Shown: positions 1 through 11,059, counted from the first letter of the stretch. The stretch is 64,000 nt of DNA from Malus domestica (GCF_042453785.1 NC_091674.1:29213501-29277500); one strand, 5' to 3'. Notes: generated by a model not told the origin, from the sequence alone. Numbers and translations: made by a program.

Positions 1-690
1 TTAATGATTTTTAGAATAAATAAATAAATATTGTGTGTTTAAGTATTTGACTGATTGTCTCAATAATTGGATTCCAAAAAGAGCTAAAAAGAATTATAGA
101 ATGATATTTTTATTTAACATATCGGGTGGAGCAAAAAAATGTATAAAACGTGAAATTACCACATAAGCCGTCAAATATCGTTTTGATGTTTTACATTTGA
201 CATCTCATTTGGTGATGTTTTACCATGCCATGATCATTTTTCTTTGCAAATAAATTACAACTTCTTGTGCGTATATTAATTCTTTTTCTTTTTTGTGATC
301 TCTGAATAAGCTACTTGGTGTCACAACTCACACATTGAAGGGAAAATTTTGGATTCAATAAGAGAGGTCAACTATTAAATCTAAATCAAATAAAAATCAA
401 AGCCAGACAACTTGATTCTTTATATACAAAAATCAAACTCACATATATCACCATAAAAAACGTTCCAAGCCCTAAAGTATTGAGCTAAATTATTATTATT
501 ATTAGTTTGGTTAAGAAAACTAGTGGTTCTTTTCCCCTAGGACAAACAATAACCACCACCACAAGAACCAAAAATGATCTCATCATCTCAATTAATCGGA
601 AAAATAATACAAAAGATACCTTGATAAATACAAAAGTGTCTTTTAATATTTTCATCATTGTTTTAAATACTATTACTTTGTCTTGTTTCG

Positions 691-691
<1 letters not shown>

Positions 692-728
<37 letters not shown>
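692..728. repeat. (TA)n microsatellite
   Basis: An uninterrupted TA dinucleotide run in intergenic DNA. Open frames on both strands read through it as Tyr-Ile repeats and are not genes. Confidence 0.95.
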
Positions 729-732
<4 letters not shown>

Positions 733-924
733 CATACAATATATAAGTCAATCATGATAGAGAAGAGATGCCTAGAGTTTTATGTGCTTTTTTTTTTCTC
801 TTATAAAAAATTTATATAATATTTTGAGAATAGTTTTGAGATTTGTATGATCCAAGAAATCCACAGTGACCAAAGAGCAATATGTCTAGTAACTTATTGG
901 TCGATGCTCAATGACCCCAATAAC

Positions 925-1105
925 CACCAAGGGTGGTCCATTAGTTGGGAACGAATTCCAAATCGTATTCCACTCAGCATATCCTGGGTTCGATTATTTT
1001 CGTTAGTAAATCGCACGATGATGGTCAAATGAGACTAAAATACCTTTGTGAATCCTTTCATTAAGCAGAGTTTAAGTTGCGTTCGCTGTACGTCGCCTTG
1101 AGTAT
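925..1105 (+). mobile_element. tRNA-derived SINE
   Basis: A box-A-like stretch (gtggtccattagttggga, about 932-949) is followed about 40 bases later by a box-B-like stretch (gggttcgattat, about 986-997), the spacing of a pol III promoter in tRNA-derived SINEs. The 3' part (taaaatacctttgtgaatcc) resembles the repeat at 40.6 kb (ttaaaatgtctttgtgattc), so both may belong to one family. It is not a tRNA gene because no cloverleaf can be formed. The ends are approximate. Confidence 0.5.
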
Positions 1106-1789
1106 GAAGGGAAATGCAGAAACACCATAACTTGTATTTGAAGTCAATAAATAAAGAATCATTATCTTTTACTGCACGAGTGTGATGGTCATAAAACTCA
1201 GATATCATCTGTTCGGTTGATATTATATGCATATTTTTTAGTCATAGTTTTAAATGAAATTGTTGAGTATATTATATAATGTATATAAAATTATAAGTTG
1301 GAAGTTTTCTGGGTTTACGATGCTCTTAGGTAATTGAAGTAAGAAAAAGTCTTCAGAAGACGATCCCTATGATAATATTCACCCGATCCAATGTTTTAAA
1401 AACTTGATCCAACCATTTATTTACTAATTAATTAATAACTTAATCACTCTTATTGGTTGCTGAGTTTGGTGTAATCTTCAAATTATGCTATTATCATAAT
1501 CTAATTAATCATGAACAGTTTAATTAATAAATTATATAGTTTCGTATCAATGAACAATTTATAAGATTGGGTCCATCTTAAGGTAGTAGGCTAGGCTGGC
1601 ATACCTCTTATTGGGTTGGCCCAAATCATTTGAAGGAAAAGAGTCAACGGAAAATGATTTTCGCACTCTTTTTCTTTCTGTTTCTTGCACATCCTTATTT
1701 GCGTTTCTTGATTCTGTTTTGAGTTTTCAATTCAAAGCTAGAAAAGAAAGAAAGAGGCGTGGAGTCACTACCCTTATGCATGTGATGTA

Positions 1790-1910
1790 GTCTCTTGTGC
1801 AAATCCCTAACGGCGGACATCAAGTGCAGGTCTAAGTGGCGACCGATCGTAACAATCTCTTATATGAACCCTAATAGCGCACATCAGGTGCATAATTAAG
1901 TGTCGAACTA
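1790..1910. repeat. Imperfect tandem duplication, about 60-bp unit
   Basis: Two neighbouring units share an ordered set of words: tctctt, then cctaa, then gcggacatcaagtgca against gcgcacatcaggtgca, then taagtggcgac against taagtgtcgaac. The origin is unclear. The words recall leader sequences of old LTR elements, but nothing else supports that. Confidence 0.4.
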
Positions 1911-1946
1911 AATATAAGTTAGAATACGACTATGAATTTGAGAAAG

Positions 1947-2169
1947 CCAATAGGATCCTCTTCGGATCCTTTTGGTGAGGATCCTAAGGATCCATAAATC
2001 GTGTCTATTCATCGTACATCGTGCAGTCAGTTTTTGTCATGTACTATTTGTATTTAATTTTAAATAAAAATATTTAAAATGATTTCTGACCGTATAATGT
2101 ACGATAAATATATATGATTCATGGATCCTTGGGATCCTCACAAAGAAGATCCGGCGTGGATCCGGATTC
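1947..2169. mobile_element. Foldback MITE, Mutator-like, 9-bp target duplication
   Basis: A 223-bp element without coding capacity. The left arm carries ggatcc words followed by tgaggatcctaaggatccat. The right arm repeats the same order in inverted form (atggatccttgggatcctca). The 9-mer TTGAGAAAG lies directly outside both ends (1938-1946 and 2170-2178). A 9-bp duplication with long terminal inverted repeats is the signature of Mutator-type nonautonomous elements. The structure is seen in the sequence; the superfamily is inferred. Confidence 0.7.
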
Positions 2170-2619
2170 TTGAGAAAGGTACGATAAGTGATCAGCTTCA
2201 TGATGAGAAAAATATACATTCTCGCAAACAACCACTGCATCATGTGCAAGAACAGGTTGTTGTTAGACCAGCCCAAAAAGGGCTGCATGGAATAAATTAT
2301 GATAAGAAATAAGCAAGATAAAAAAAAATCATTAGTACTTCATTCACAAGAAATAAAAATTACAAGAAGAAAAAGCAGCCTCAACTGGAAATAGCAAAAG
2401 CAGCTTCTCAGCATTAGAATGGAAGCCTTAACAATAAAAGAGATTTTGTTTACACTCAAATCTCGTCTCTGGACACCAAAAACAATAAATAATATTTCGG
2501 TTGGGAAATCTATGGAATTTGGATCCCAACTAACTAAATACACTGTAAGAAATGAGAAACTACATGTACATTGTACACAATAAATCTCTATCTTGATTGG
2601 GTAGGTTAAAATACACCAG

Positions 2620-2720
2620 CATAAGACATAAACAACAACGATAAAACCTTATCTCACTAAGTATGATCGATTATATAAATCCTAAGATGTCACTGCGCTC
2701 GGTTTAGTGCCAATTCTTCC
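2620..2720. repeat. Short dispersed retroelement-like repeat
   Basis: The stretch with acaacaacgataaaaccttatctcac and atgtcactgcgctcggttt shares its order of words with about 53118-53212 (caacaacaaagccttatcccac, then acgtcattgtgcttagttt). I recall similar ends as common non-LTR or SINE 3' tails in plants, which is recollection only. This copy lies just downstream of the BIM1 stop codon, probably in its 3'UTR. Confidence 0.45.
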
Positions 2721-2815
2721 GCCACCAGCAGAAGACATGAATAATTATAAACCCCATTCTTCATCAAAGGGGTTCTTAAAAAATGAATTAATTATATTTA
2801 AAAAATAATAATTAA

Positions 2816-5800
2816 TTAGTTTCTGCATGTCTTGAGTTTCTTTTGGGCGTGTTCAGATTCTTCACTGCTTGCAATTCCAGAGTGCTTTTTCCCTAAAGTG
2901 CTTATGGGAATCTCATTTTCCTGCAGCAGAACGACAGACAAGTTTAGCTGTGTTTGTTATACAAGCTCAACTTCCATGCGTTTTGTGACAGCTACACGAA
3001 CATGACATACCTTAATAGCAGATTTTGGTATAGGTGATCGCCTATTTGCTCGCTTCCCTAGCTCGATTTGCACGGAGATGCTGGCCAGTGACAAATCCAC
3101 GCCGGAACTCTGCAGGGCTTGTGTCAGCGTATTCAATAACCTGTCCAATGCCGAAATCCGCTTATGTCATTCACTCGTATATCTATACGCATCTTAAACG
3201 TTGAGATTTCAAGGTTTATGATTTGCACATTTTCGAAATAAGCTCAATAAACTCGAAACAAACACGGAAAGACCGATTGAATATGTAACTTAGAGCACAA
3301 GAAAACTCACCCTTGGGAGTAGGCACTTGAGATGTTAATTCGACCGCCTTCAATTGTCAGCTCCTGTTCTTTCAGCTTATCCCGAGTAGCAGCACCATCA
3401 GTGGTACGTGATATCGTCTGACATAACATTGGTTGATGTCGAGATGTGTTCTCTGCATCAGATGGCAATCTCGGTGGAATTTGAGGTACTGCGGCGGCAG
3501 CACCACTAGTCCTGACAGGAGTGAAGAAGTTTGGCTGCATTGACAAAGGAAAGGGCATCGGCTTGCTTGTTATTCCAGGGTGGTGATCCACTGCTTTGAC
3601 GGTAGTTTCAGTACTTGTGTCGGATTCTACAGGGTTCTGAGCGCAGCTTCCGGGGATTGCCGGTGAGACAGAAGTAGGTTTCTCATCAAACGTTGCAGCA
3701 AACGCTAATGCAGGAGCAGACCCACCATTCATGCCTCGAGATTGATCGCAGTAACTTTCCCTAAGCTTGTGATTGTTTCTCTGTTTCGAGAAAAAGATTA
3801 ATGAGTCTACTAATAGGTCGCGGTATGAACAGCATACATGCTACAAAGGATAAAGGCCTGACTTCTTACCCAAGGCATCAATTTTGCTGGATCAGGATTC
3901 CATCCTTGACATGAACCCTCGTACTTGTTTACCCGTTCCTGTAAAAACTGAATGTATTCGACAACCTGAGAAGCGAAAAGATTAAAACCCGGTCATTCAA
4001 AAATTCGAAGGGAAAGGAATAACTTATAACAGTTAATAATTGTACGTACCTCTAGTAAAAACGACGCCTTGTCTCTCTTTTGATCACTGTGAGGAATGAG
4101 CTCTCTCAACATTTGGAATCTGCACATATAACTTTCAAGGGTCAATCTACGACTATGTTGGCAAAACCGCCAAGGAGCTTTCAAGGGTCAATCTACGACT
4201 ATGTTGGCAAAACCGCCAAGGAGCTATCATTAGATTTTTAGGAAAACTAATGAAAATGGCTTTAAAATTTTGAGCTTTAACAGTAAGGACAAAATAAAAG
4301 GTAAAGTGAATAGTACCATGATTGACTTTTTAGTGTAAAAATGTGGTTTTTCGTTAAAATGAACAGTACCAGGAGCTTTTCGTTAAAGTTCTCTAGATTT
4401 TTATCATGTGAAATCAAAGATAAACTTGCCTGTCATTTATTTTGCTCCTCCTTCGCTGCTCTGTGGCAGAATGTTTGGATCGTGGCGTGTTAGCCTTCTG
4501 ATCAGAGCTCTTAACATCAACTTTTACCCTCAAATCGCCTTCAGAAACACACAAACTCCTCGGTGAAGATAAAAAAATGGAGGAGAACAATAGGGTAAAG
4601 AATTTCAAATGAATTTTATCTATCTAACTACGAGACATACCCTTATAGGGCGTGGTCGCATTGGTGGTAGTGGTAGAGGTCTCTTTTTTTAGAACAAACT
4701 CTTCTTGATCGTCAAGTTCGTCTTCCCGGGTACTACCCTTGGCGGAGGACTTCATCATCTCCATGAAGCTCAAGTTCTTCTGCCCAGATGACCTGTTGAC
4801 ATTCCATATATGTATCAAAAACTGCATATATGATATCGAAACCAATAACACCGACAATAGTAGAGTTTGAGATGGTTAGGGACTGACTGAGAACTGAAGC
4901 AGCTGCGATGATTGTTGGAAGATGACTGCGCAGGCAGCTCCGAAGAGGTCCATTGCCCTGTCAAAACCCCAGTAGCTGCCATGAGTTTCATTTCCAACTT
5001 TTGTTTCTTCTTATTGCATTGAAATTTAACGTACACAAATTATGCACCACATGCATGCAAAAAAACAAATTAAGTTTAATTACCTCTCACGGTACCCGCG
5101 GGTCTTTCTCCCACAGCATTCTCCTTCCCTGTCTTTCCCTTATTCTTTGCAGATTCTTCCCACAAAGTAAATCCACTTCCGGTGTAAGAACTACAGTTCG
5201 AGTTTTCGTCAACGTTTCTCTCGGTACTACTTGCTTGTGCAACTTTAAACTCCGGCGATCCCTCTGGTTTCGGAACCCCTTGATTGAAATGCGAAATGTG
5301 GCTTATACTGTAAGTCCCAATCCCACCGGGGAGAATGTGCTCCACAGAAGTAGTCGGCTGCGCCGCCGCCTGAGACGGTGGTTTTTCAGTGGTTGATATC
5401 TCAGCTGAGGTCTCTTCCTTAGCAATGCATGGCTTTCCCATTCGTTCAAGTGGTTGTAGGAAATCGTGTGTTTCAAGGTAGCCTCCTGAAATCACATAAA
5501 CCAAAGTTAAGGTGTTGAGCGGAGGCAGGAAAATTGCCTCGGGTAGTTTGTAACGCTCTCCACCCAAATTCGAACCCAGATTTCCGTAAATTAGTAGCTC
5601 GAAACATAATTAAAAAACTGAAACATTCCGGATTCAGTCCTCACGATCCAGTTTTTCGGATTCATATTTCAGATCCAAGATTTTGAAGAAAACATGTTTA
5701 CAAACTTTAGCCACAAAATTTAATTAATATGACAAAGTTTTATAAAATTAAACAAAAATAACCCTAAAAAACATGGATCATCAACTTCACAGCCCACGCT

Positions 5801-7210
5801 TCATACCGTGCACCTGCATCAGGCGTGATATGCGACATGTTAAGTGTCCAATCATGCCTAACTTCCATGGGTGGGCCCCATCAGGCGTGGTAAAGGGTTG
5901 CCCTTTGCTTTTTCGCATTGGCAGCCAATTTTAACTGTTTCAAGGCTGGCCTACAACATAGATGGCCCACATTGATAACAACCAGATCCACGATTCAATT
6001 GCGCTCACGTGCATGCATAATCCTCACCCTTTTATATTTATCTAATTTATATCTTACGAATTCGACGTGAAGAACAAAGTATCGGCTGTCGATTCTTGAC
6101 ACACTTTCTTTCTTTAATTATTCGGACTTGAGACTGGTAATATAAGATCAATTTACACAGATAAAATTTATATTTGTCTAACAAAACAAACAAAATACAT
6201 ATTTCTCTTGCATATTAATTCACACATGCAAACAATCGGAAAAAAAAAACACTAAAAAAAAAAAAACTATCTTTAAGAGGAGAAGAAATAATTTTATTTT
6301 ATAAAAACGTTAAGGTGATGGTATCTCAAAATCATTTGTAAATACGTGAGAAGATTAAAGTACGAGATAATAAATAATTAGCTATCCACTGCTGAATTTG
6401 CACATCGTAACAAAAATACAAGATAGAAAAATCATCTTGAAGAGAATAAAGAACTTATGTTGCACACATGTCAATGTGACGCATTTCGAATCTACCACGA
6501 ACTGTAACGTAAATAACTAGCTTAAGATGCGTTACAATGGAATCGTGTACCAAAATTTCTCTCGCGGTGTAAACGAAGAATTATAATTGTTTAAATATTT
6601 TTAAAAATAATTAGAAGAAAAAAAGGAAGGATACCTTGAGCGGGTGATCTTGGATCTTGCTGGGCAGCTGAATGACTGTAGAGTGACAGAAAATCATGCG
6701 TCGATTTTCTTCCTGTAGAAAAACTTTGAAATTAAAGTTAAGAAATCAAACACAAAACGAAAACGAAATACAAAAGCTCATATTACTTTCCAAAAAAAAA
6801 AAAAAAATCCAATTCCAAAAAACAAAAACGAAACACAAAAGCTCTTGTCAAAATAATATTTGAGAATGTCATAGCTCCACTTTAATTCTAAGATTTAAAA
6901 TCAATACGATTGGTCATGTAATTATCCATCTTCGATCATTTTCCTTCTTCTCTGAAAATCTTCATTAGATTGAATAAACCACCATTTCAAGCAGATGAGT
7001 TGATTGGATCAAAATACTCTCAATTTACAAAAAGATTAAAATGATCGACGGTGGACTATCTCATGAATCACTTTAGTTATCAGGAGCAAAGGGAGGAGTT
7101 ATAAAAAAATTCAGCGACTATTTTGGCTAAAATGTAAAAACATCCTAATAATTCTTTTCGAACAATGAAATACCTTCCGTTCCAAACGGCCGGGGCTGAG
7201 GAAGCTCCAT
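2816..7210 (-). CDS. BIM1: BIM1-like bHLH transcription factor (BES1-interacting Myc-like)
   Basis: Nuclear bHLH factor. In Arabidopsis, BIM1 partners BES1 at E-boxes in brassinosteroid signalling. Coding exons, 5' to 3' on the minus strand: 7174-7210, 6635-6712, 5084-5485, 4888-4975, 4641-4792, 4430-4538, 4050-4119, 3870-3965, 3311-3780, 3011-3140, 2816-2920. All join in phase and give about 578 residues. The product begins [20 protein letters not shown], the start I recall for BIM1. The bHLH domain is near residues 272-325: basic region [17 protein letters not shown] with the His-Glu-Arg DNA-contact set, helix 1 FQMLRELIP, loop, then helix 2 ending in YIQFLQERV. Exon 4 could instead start at 4957, which is also in phase and removes 6 residues. 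Intron 6 uses a GC donor and carries a MITE and a 46-bp duplication. The family call is strong; the exact splice choice at exon 4 is not. Confidence 0.88.
4133..4224. repeat. Perfect 46-bp tandem duplication in BIM1 intron 6
   Basis: Units 4133-4178 and 4179-4224 are identical base for base. They lie between the acceptor of coding exon 7 and the MITE at 4240. Perfect identity implies a recent duplication. It adds intron length only and does not touch the splice sites. Confidence 0.95.
4240..4393 (+). mobile_element. 154-bp MITE, family A (copy 1), in BIM1 intron
   Basis: Starts AGGAAAACTAATGAAAATGG and ends TTTTCGTTAAAGTTCTC. It is flanked on both sides by the 9-mer TAGATTTTT (4231-4239 and 4394-4402). 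The two ends are imperfect inverted repeats of each other (gaaaactaatgaaaa against gagaactttaacgaaaa). Further copies are at about 8712, 9379, 30221, 37541 and, inverted, 47231. No coding capacity. The 9-bp duplication points to Mutator-like transposase. Confidence 0.8.
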
Positions 7211-7939
7211 ATCCGCACAGGCCGCCGGCTTTAGATATTATTTTCCAGGAAAAATTCGTAATTTTAAACGAACTTCAGTGATTTCTGCTTCCGTTTTCAA
7301 ATTCTTTCGACTGCTTCAGCTTCACAGATTCGCGGGGAGCCTTCGAAGTTCGGAGGCACATTCGATTTCGCTTTCAGAAGACGAGAGGAAACAAAAAAAT
7401 CCCAAGCTTTGATTCGAATTCTCCGAATGCTTTTCGATACCAACTGCTTTGCTTCGCCTGCAACTCTTAAATTTTCGGCACGAAATCGTCAATTTTTAAA
7501 TTTTCCCCATACATATCAAGCAAATTCCAAACTCGAATTTTGCGTTCGTTGATCAGATTCTTTTAGATTATCGTCTTTCAGTAAAGCAAAAGAATTTATT
7601 AAAAAATCAAGAGCTTGAAAATCACAAACCGATAAGATCCGAATAGAATATCGAGAAATTCAAATCGATCAACCGGAGAAAATTCGAACCTGCAGTCTCG
7701 GCGATTTGAAAACTATGAATTATTGCAGCAGTTCACGTGAAGATTCAGCTCCACAGTCGGAATTTCACTGCAGAAAAGTGCTTTCAATTCAGATGGAACA
7801 GAAATGCATGACAACAAAAAGAGGGAGAAAAATCGGCTCCGATATTTTTCGAGCATAAAAATCTCACCTTTTCGGAAATTCTCATCACCTTCGTCTTCTT
7901 TTTCCAAATTTCCGATGACGAACTGTGCGCCGATAGTCG

Positions 7940-7986
<47 letters not shown>

Positions 7987-8030
7987 CTCGCTTTCTCTCT
8001 CTAAAACTCTGTTTCTCTCTCTTGGCGAGC
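7211..8030 (-). promoter_or_regulatory. BIM1 5' leader with CT tract and an upstream ORF
   Basis: Between the putative start of transcription and the ATG lie a long pyrimidine microsatellite, read as GA on the minus strand (about 7942-7983), and an upstream open frame of 64 codons (7907 down to 7713). A leader intron is possible between about 7690 and 7230, but I cannot fix its borders. If retained in the mRNA, the upstream frame could reduce translation of BIM1. This is inference from position alone. Confidence 0.45.
7942..7983. repeat. (CT)n microsatellite in BIM1 leader
   Basis: About 21 CT dinucleotides. Pyrimidine/purine dinucleotide runs are common in plant 5' leaders and are often length-variable between alleles. 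Confidence 0.95.
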
Positions 8031-8054
8031 TTGTGAGCTCTTTGGCTGGAGATC

Positions 8055-8061
8055 TTTTATA
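8055..8061 (-). promoter_or_regulatory. TATA box of the BIM1-like gene
   Basis: TATAAAA on the minus strand in a GC-richer context, about 850 bases upstream of the BIM1 ATG. The GA-rich leader begins about 30 bases downstream, which fits the expected start distance. Confidence 0.6.
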
Positions 8062-8201
8062 CAGTCTGCGTTCCCTTGCGTTCTGTAATTTTTAATGTTT
8101 GTTTTGGGTTTTTTCCGTTTGGTGAAAGCCGCGGTGGGGATAACGACGTTGCGGCAGGGTTGACGGCGTTAAGTGAGTGAAACGGAGGGTTAAAGCTTTA
8201 A

Positions 8202-8643
8202 GGGGGCGTTTGTTTGCCCTCATTAAGTGGGCCTGGACTAGACTGGACTAGCTGTTAGTCTAATACTGTGTTTGTTCCATGCTGGGACTAACTTTAATGA
8301 GACTAAAGGGGACTAGCATGGACAAAACCCTTCACTAAGAGGTCTTAGCGAGACCCCCCAATAACCATGGGACTAGCTAAGACTATCTTCTCTCGTCCTT
8401 GTCATTCTCAACAACCACTCCCGATAGACTCCCCGTCATCTCCGGTCACCTAAATCATAATAAAATATTAATAATTTATATATTAAATAATATAATATTA
8501 GAATTTGTTATTATCCAGCTTCTTAGTCCAACACTGCACCAAACGCTTCACTAAGTTAGTCCAGCTTAGTCTAGTCTAAACCAGTCCAGCTTAGTCCTTG
8601 AAGCTAGTCCAGTCCGAGATAGTCCGGCGCAACAAACGCCCCC
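8202..8643. mobile_element. Tourist/Harbinger-like MITE in the BIM1 promoter
   Basis: Termini GGGGGCGTTTGTT and AACAAACGCCCCC are perfect inverted repeats. TAA lies directly outside both ends (8199-8201 and 8644-8646), the 3-bp target site of PIF/Harbinger elements. The interior is rich in inverted repetitions of ctagtcc, ttagtcc and gactaac. At 442 bp with no coding frame it is nonautonomous. It sits about 140 bp upstream of the BIM1 TATA box. Confidence 0.8.
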
Positions 8644-8711
8644 TAAAGGGTACTGTTTGGAGTGTACTCGTAGGCCGTTTAGTCTAACGGGGGTAAGGAT
8701 TTTTTTTTTTA

Positions 8712-8865
8712 AAAAGAACTAATGAAAATAATTTAAATTTTTTTATTTTTAACTATAAAGATAAAATAACTGGTAAAATGAATAGTATCAAGATTGATTT
8801 TTTAATGTAAAAATATGATTTTTTTGTTAGAATGAATATTACAAAACTTTTCGTTAAATATCTAT
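8712..8865 (+). mobile_element. 154-bp MITE, family A (copy 2, degenerate)
   Basis: It aligns along its length with the better copies (gaactaatgaaaataa at the left, ttttcgttaaatatct at the right) but is more diverged and AT-enriched. The target duplication is no longer clear. The ends are set by comparison with copies 1 and 3. Confidence 0.6.
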
Positions 8866-9039
8866 ATTTTTTTCATTTTTTTATTTTGGGTTCACGGAAC
8901 TCAATTATTTACTTTTTGGGTTGGAGTTTTTTATATTTTCGGCAATCCCTATTTTTATTTATTCTTTTTATGATCTGGCAATCCCGAGTAATAGTGTTTT
9001 TATGTGTTCTGTCCGTTTGTCCACGTAGAGGAGAAATTT

Positions 9040-9190
9040 TTTATTATAACCAGAGCACGGATAATATATTACGTGTTTTTATATAGATGGTGAGTATTTT
9101 TACTTTTTAACACATATATTCTACCATTTGCATAGTAACATGTGATGTACCACCTCATGTTCCGTTCACTTTGAAAAATCTCTTCACATA
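9040..9190 (+). repeat. Dispersed AT-rich repeat, family B (copy 1)
   Basis: Shares ordered words with about 11060-11215 and 11445-11595: acgtgtttttatata, taacacatat, a run to tgatgtaccac, then cactttgaaaaatc. It is noncoding. The ends and class are not resolved; a MITE is most likely. Confidence 0.45.
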
Positions 9191-9378
9191 CAGTTAATGA
9201 CTCTAATTTTGTTTTCAGAAAAAAAAAAAAGAACAATGGTTTTTTTCTTTCTTTTTTTTTAGTTATGGATTTTTTTATTTTTTATGATTAGAAAACACTC
9301 GTTTTTGAGATTTCAGGCGTTATCAGTGAAATTTTAATGCTAGAAAGTAATAACTTAAATTTGAAGTAAATTTTAAAA

Positions 9379-9532
9379 GGAAAACTAATGAAAATGGTTT
9401 GAAAACTTTGAGTTTTAACGATAAGAACAAAATAAATGGTAAAGTGAATAGTACAAGGTTTGATTTTTTAATGTAAAAATGTGGTTTTTCGTTAAAATGA
9501 ACAGTACCGCGGACTTTTCGTTAAAACTCCCA
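9379..9532 (+). mobile_element. 154-bp MITE, family A (copy 3)
   Basis: GGAAAACTAATGAAAATGG at the left, TTTTCGTTAAAACTCCCA at the right. The flanking 9-mer ATTTTAAAA is present on both sides (9370-9378 and 9533-9541). It has exactly the same length as copies 1, 4, 5 and 6. Confidence 0.8.
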
Positions 9533-9935
9533 ATTTTAAAATTCATACTAATTATAAAGTTACTGTGAGATCAAGAAATACTTAAACTTACCGATTCCAT
9601 CTTAATATATGTTAACTAGTAAATACATTACCTTAATTAAAGTTTGCATTACTCTAACTACTTGATCTATTTTTCTGATTTGGGAAATTCTCTTCGTCTT
9701 CGACTGGGATGAAATTATGAATTAGGATTAAATGGTGAGTGCATGGAAAACAGAATAATGTGGGAGATAGAACAGGGACGCGGCAAAAACAATTGACATA
9801 CAAGTTTCATTTGTAATTGTACTTGCAGGTTACACTTAAGTATTATTGTTTGTTTCAACGATATTAGATAAACTAAAGGGAGGTGAAGACTTTCCACTTG
9901 TAAGTGAATCGTAGTACAACTAAACTTAGTACTAA

Positions 9936-10211
9936 GGTATCATTTGGTATGCAGATGGGACGGAACGGAACGGAGAGGGAGCAAAGATGCCCTCGGATAG
10001 AAACAAGGAGGAAGAAGAAGGAGACGGAGAGGTTCTAATTTTGTGTTCCACGGATGTGGAACAAGTCGTTCCAAGGGGTGAGGCGGAACGAAAAATCACC
10101 CAAAATTCGTCCCGTGAAACAGCTCGTTCCATCCGTTTTAGGCGCACCAAACGTAGAACGGAACACCCCGTCCCACTCTTTTCCGTCCTGTCCCACATAC
10201 CAAACGATACC
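9936..10211. mobile_element. Tourist/Harbinger-like MITE
   Basis: Termini GGTATCATTTGGTATG and CATACCAAACGATACC are near-perfect inverted repeats, and TAA lies outside both ends (9933-9935, 10212-10214). The inverted pairing continues inward through gggacggaacgg against ttttccgtcctgtccc. At 276 bp it is nonautonomous. Long open frames on both strands here are artefacts of the element's composition. Confidence 0.78.
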
Positions 10212-10665
10212 TAAGTGACCACAAAAGCTATTATCAATTGCTATATAAATCATAAAAGTGGAAAGAAATATGACAACGTGCCCGATGCAAGAATGGTGGT
10301 CAAAATATGTCAAGAACTGTAGTTGGCGTTGTTGGAAATGTAATTCTCCTCTTACGCTAGTAGTCATGCAACATCGTGGAGATGATATTCCCCATATGCA
10401 AACCCATCATTGAATATAGTGCGAATTCCTTCTTAATCAGTAAATATCGTACTTTTTCAGAAAATATAATTATCCTTAAATATTCATCTAAATTCATTAG
10501 ATAAGTAGATCCGCAAATAAACTCTAAATTTTTGTTGAATTAGCAAGTAAACCCGTCAAAAAACTATTTTAGCTACTTAGTTATCCAACAACCCTCCTTA
10601 TTTTAACAAATTAGAAATATTTTATTATTAACAATTTAAACTTAACCCACCTATTTTCTAAAGAA

Positions 10666-10810
10666 ACATGCTATGAAGACTCTCTCAAAATGAGACTTTC
10701 TGTCACCTCATAATTTATCGTAAATTTTCGTGCTGACATTATAAAACATAATGCTAAAAACATGAAGTAATATAGCGTTCACGGAGAATCGACTGTTGAA
10801 ATTTATTTTG
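10666..10810. mobile_element. MITE-like repeat, family C (copy 1)
   Basis: Shares the words agactctctcaaaa, tctgtcacctcat, acataatgctaaaaacatgaagtaa and gagaatcgac with the related stretches at about 12416-12575 and 17038-17203. The two halves look like imperfect inverted copies of each other. The borders are approximate. Confidence 0.4.
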
Positions 10811-10849
10811 AAATAAGATTTTGACTGTATGAAACAGTGGGTGACTGTG

Positions 10850-11050
10850 GAAGTAGGGTTAGGGTTAAATGAATGCACGTGCATTGAGGGGGCAAAGGCC
10901 ACAAAGAAAGGACACTCTCTGTCTCCCTGCGGTTTTTGGGAGTTTGGAGCTTCGAAGCAGACATAACTTGTGGAAGCAAAGCAGCAGGAGTCCTGCCATG
11001 ACGAGCAGAAAGGGAAGGCAATGCAAGTTGCACCATCAGGATAAATTTTT
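10850..11050 (-). other. Possible gene fragment, unrecognised
   Basis: A short GC-richer island in AT-rich DNA has a minus-strand open frame of about 77 codons (11036 down to 10803) with unbiased, protein-like composition (contains LALPSLSARHGRTPAALLPQ). I do not recognise it. It could be a fragment of a captured exon or plain noncoding DNA. Confidence 0.2.
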
Positions 11051-11059
11051 AGTTGCGAG

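Larger units (their letters stand above)
1..2815. other. Intergenic region left of BIM1
   Basis: No convincing gene is seen. The block is AT-rich. It holds a TA microsatellite (about 692-728), a tRNA-derived SINE (about 925-1105), an imperfect duplicated unit at about 1790-1910, a foldback MITE (1947-2169) and a short dispersed repeat (about 2620-2720). The right part, about 2320-2815, probably includes the 3'UTR and downstream flank of the minus-strand BIM1-like gene. Confidence 0.6.

Noticed and set aside
485-751. Open frames on both strands over the TA microsatellite
   Set aside because: They exist only because TA repeats lack stops; the Tyr-Ile runs carry no protein signal.
9932-10367. 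Overlapping open frames of 75-110 codons
   Set aside because: They lie on or across a TAA-flanked MITE with inverted ends and show no domain or codon pattern.
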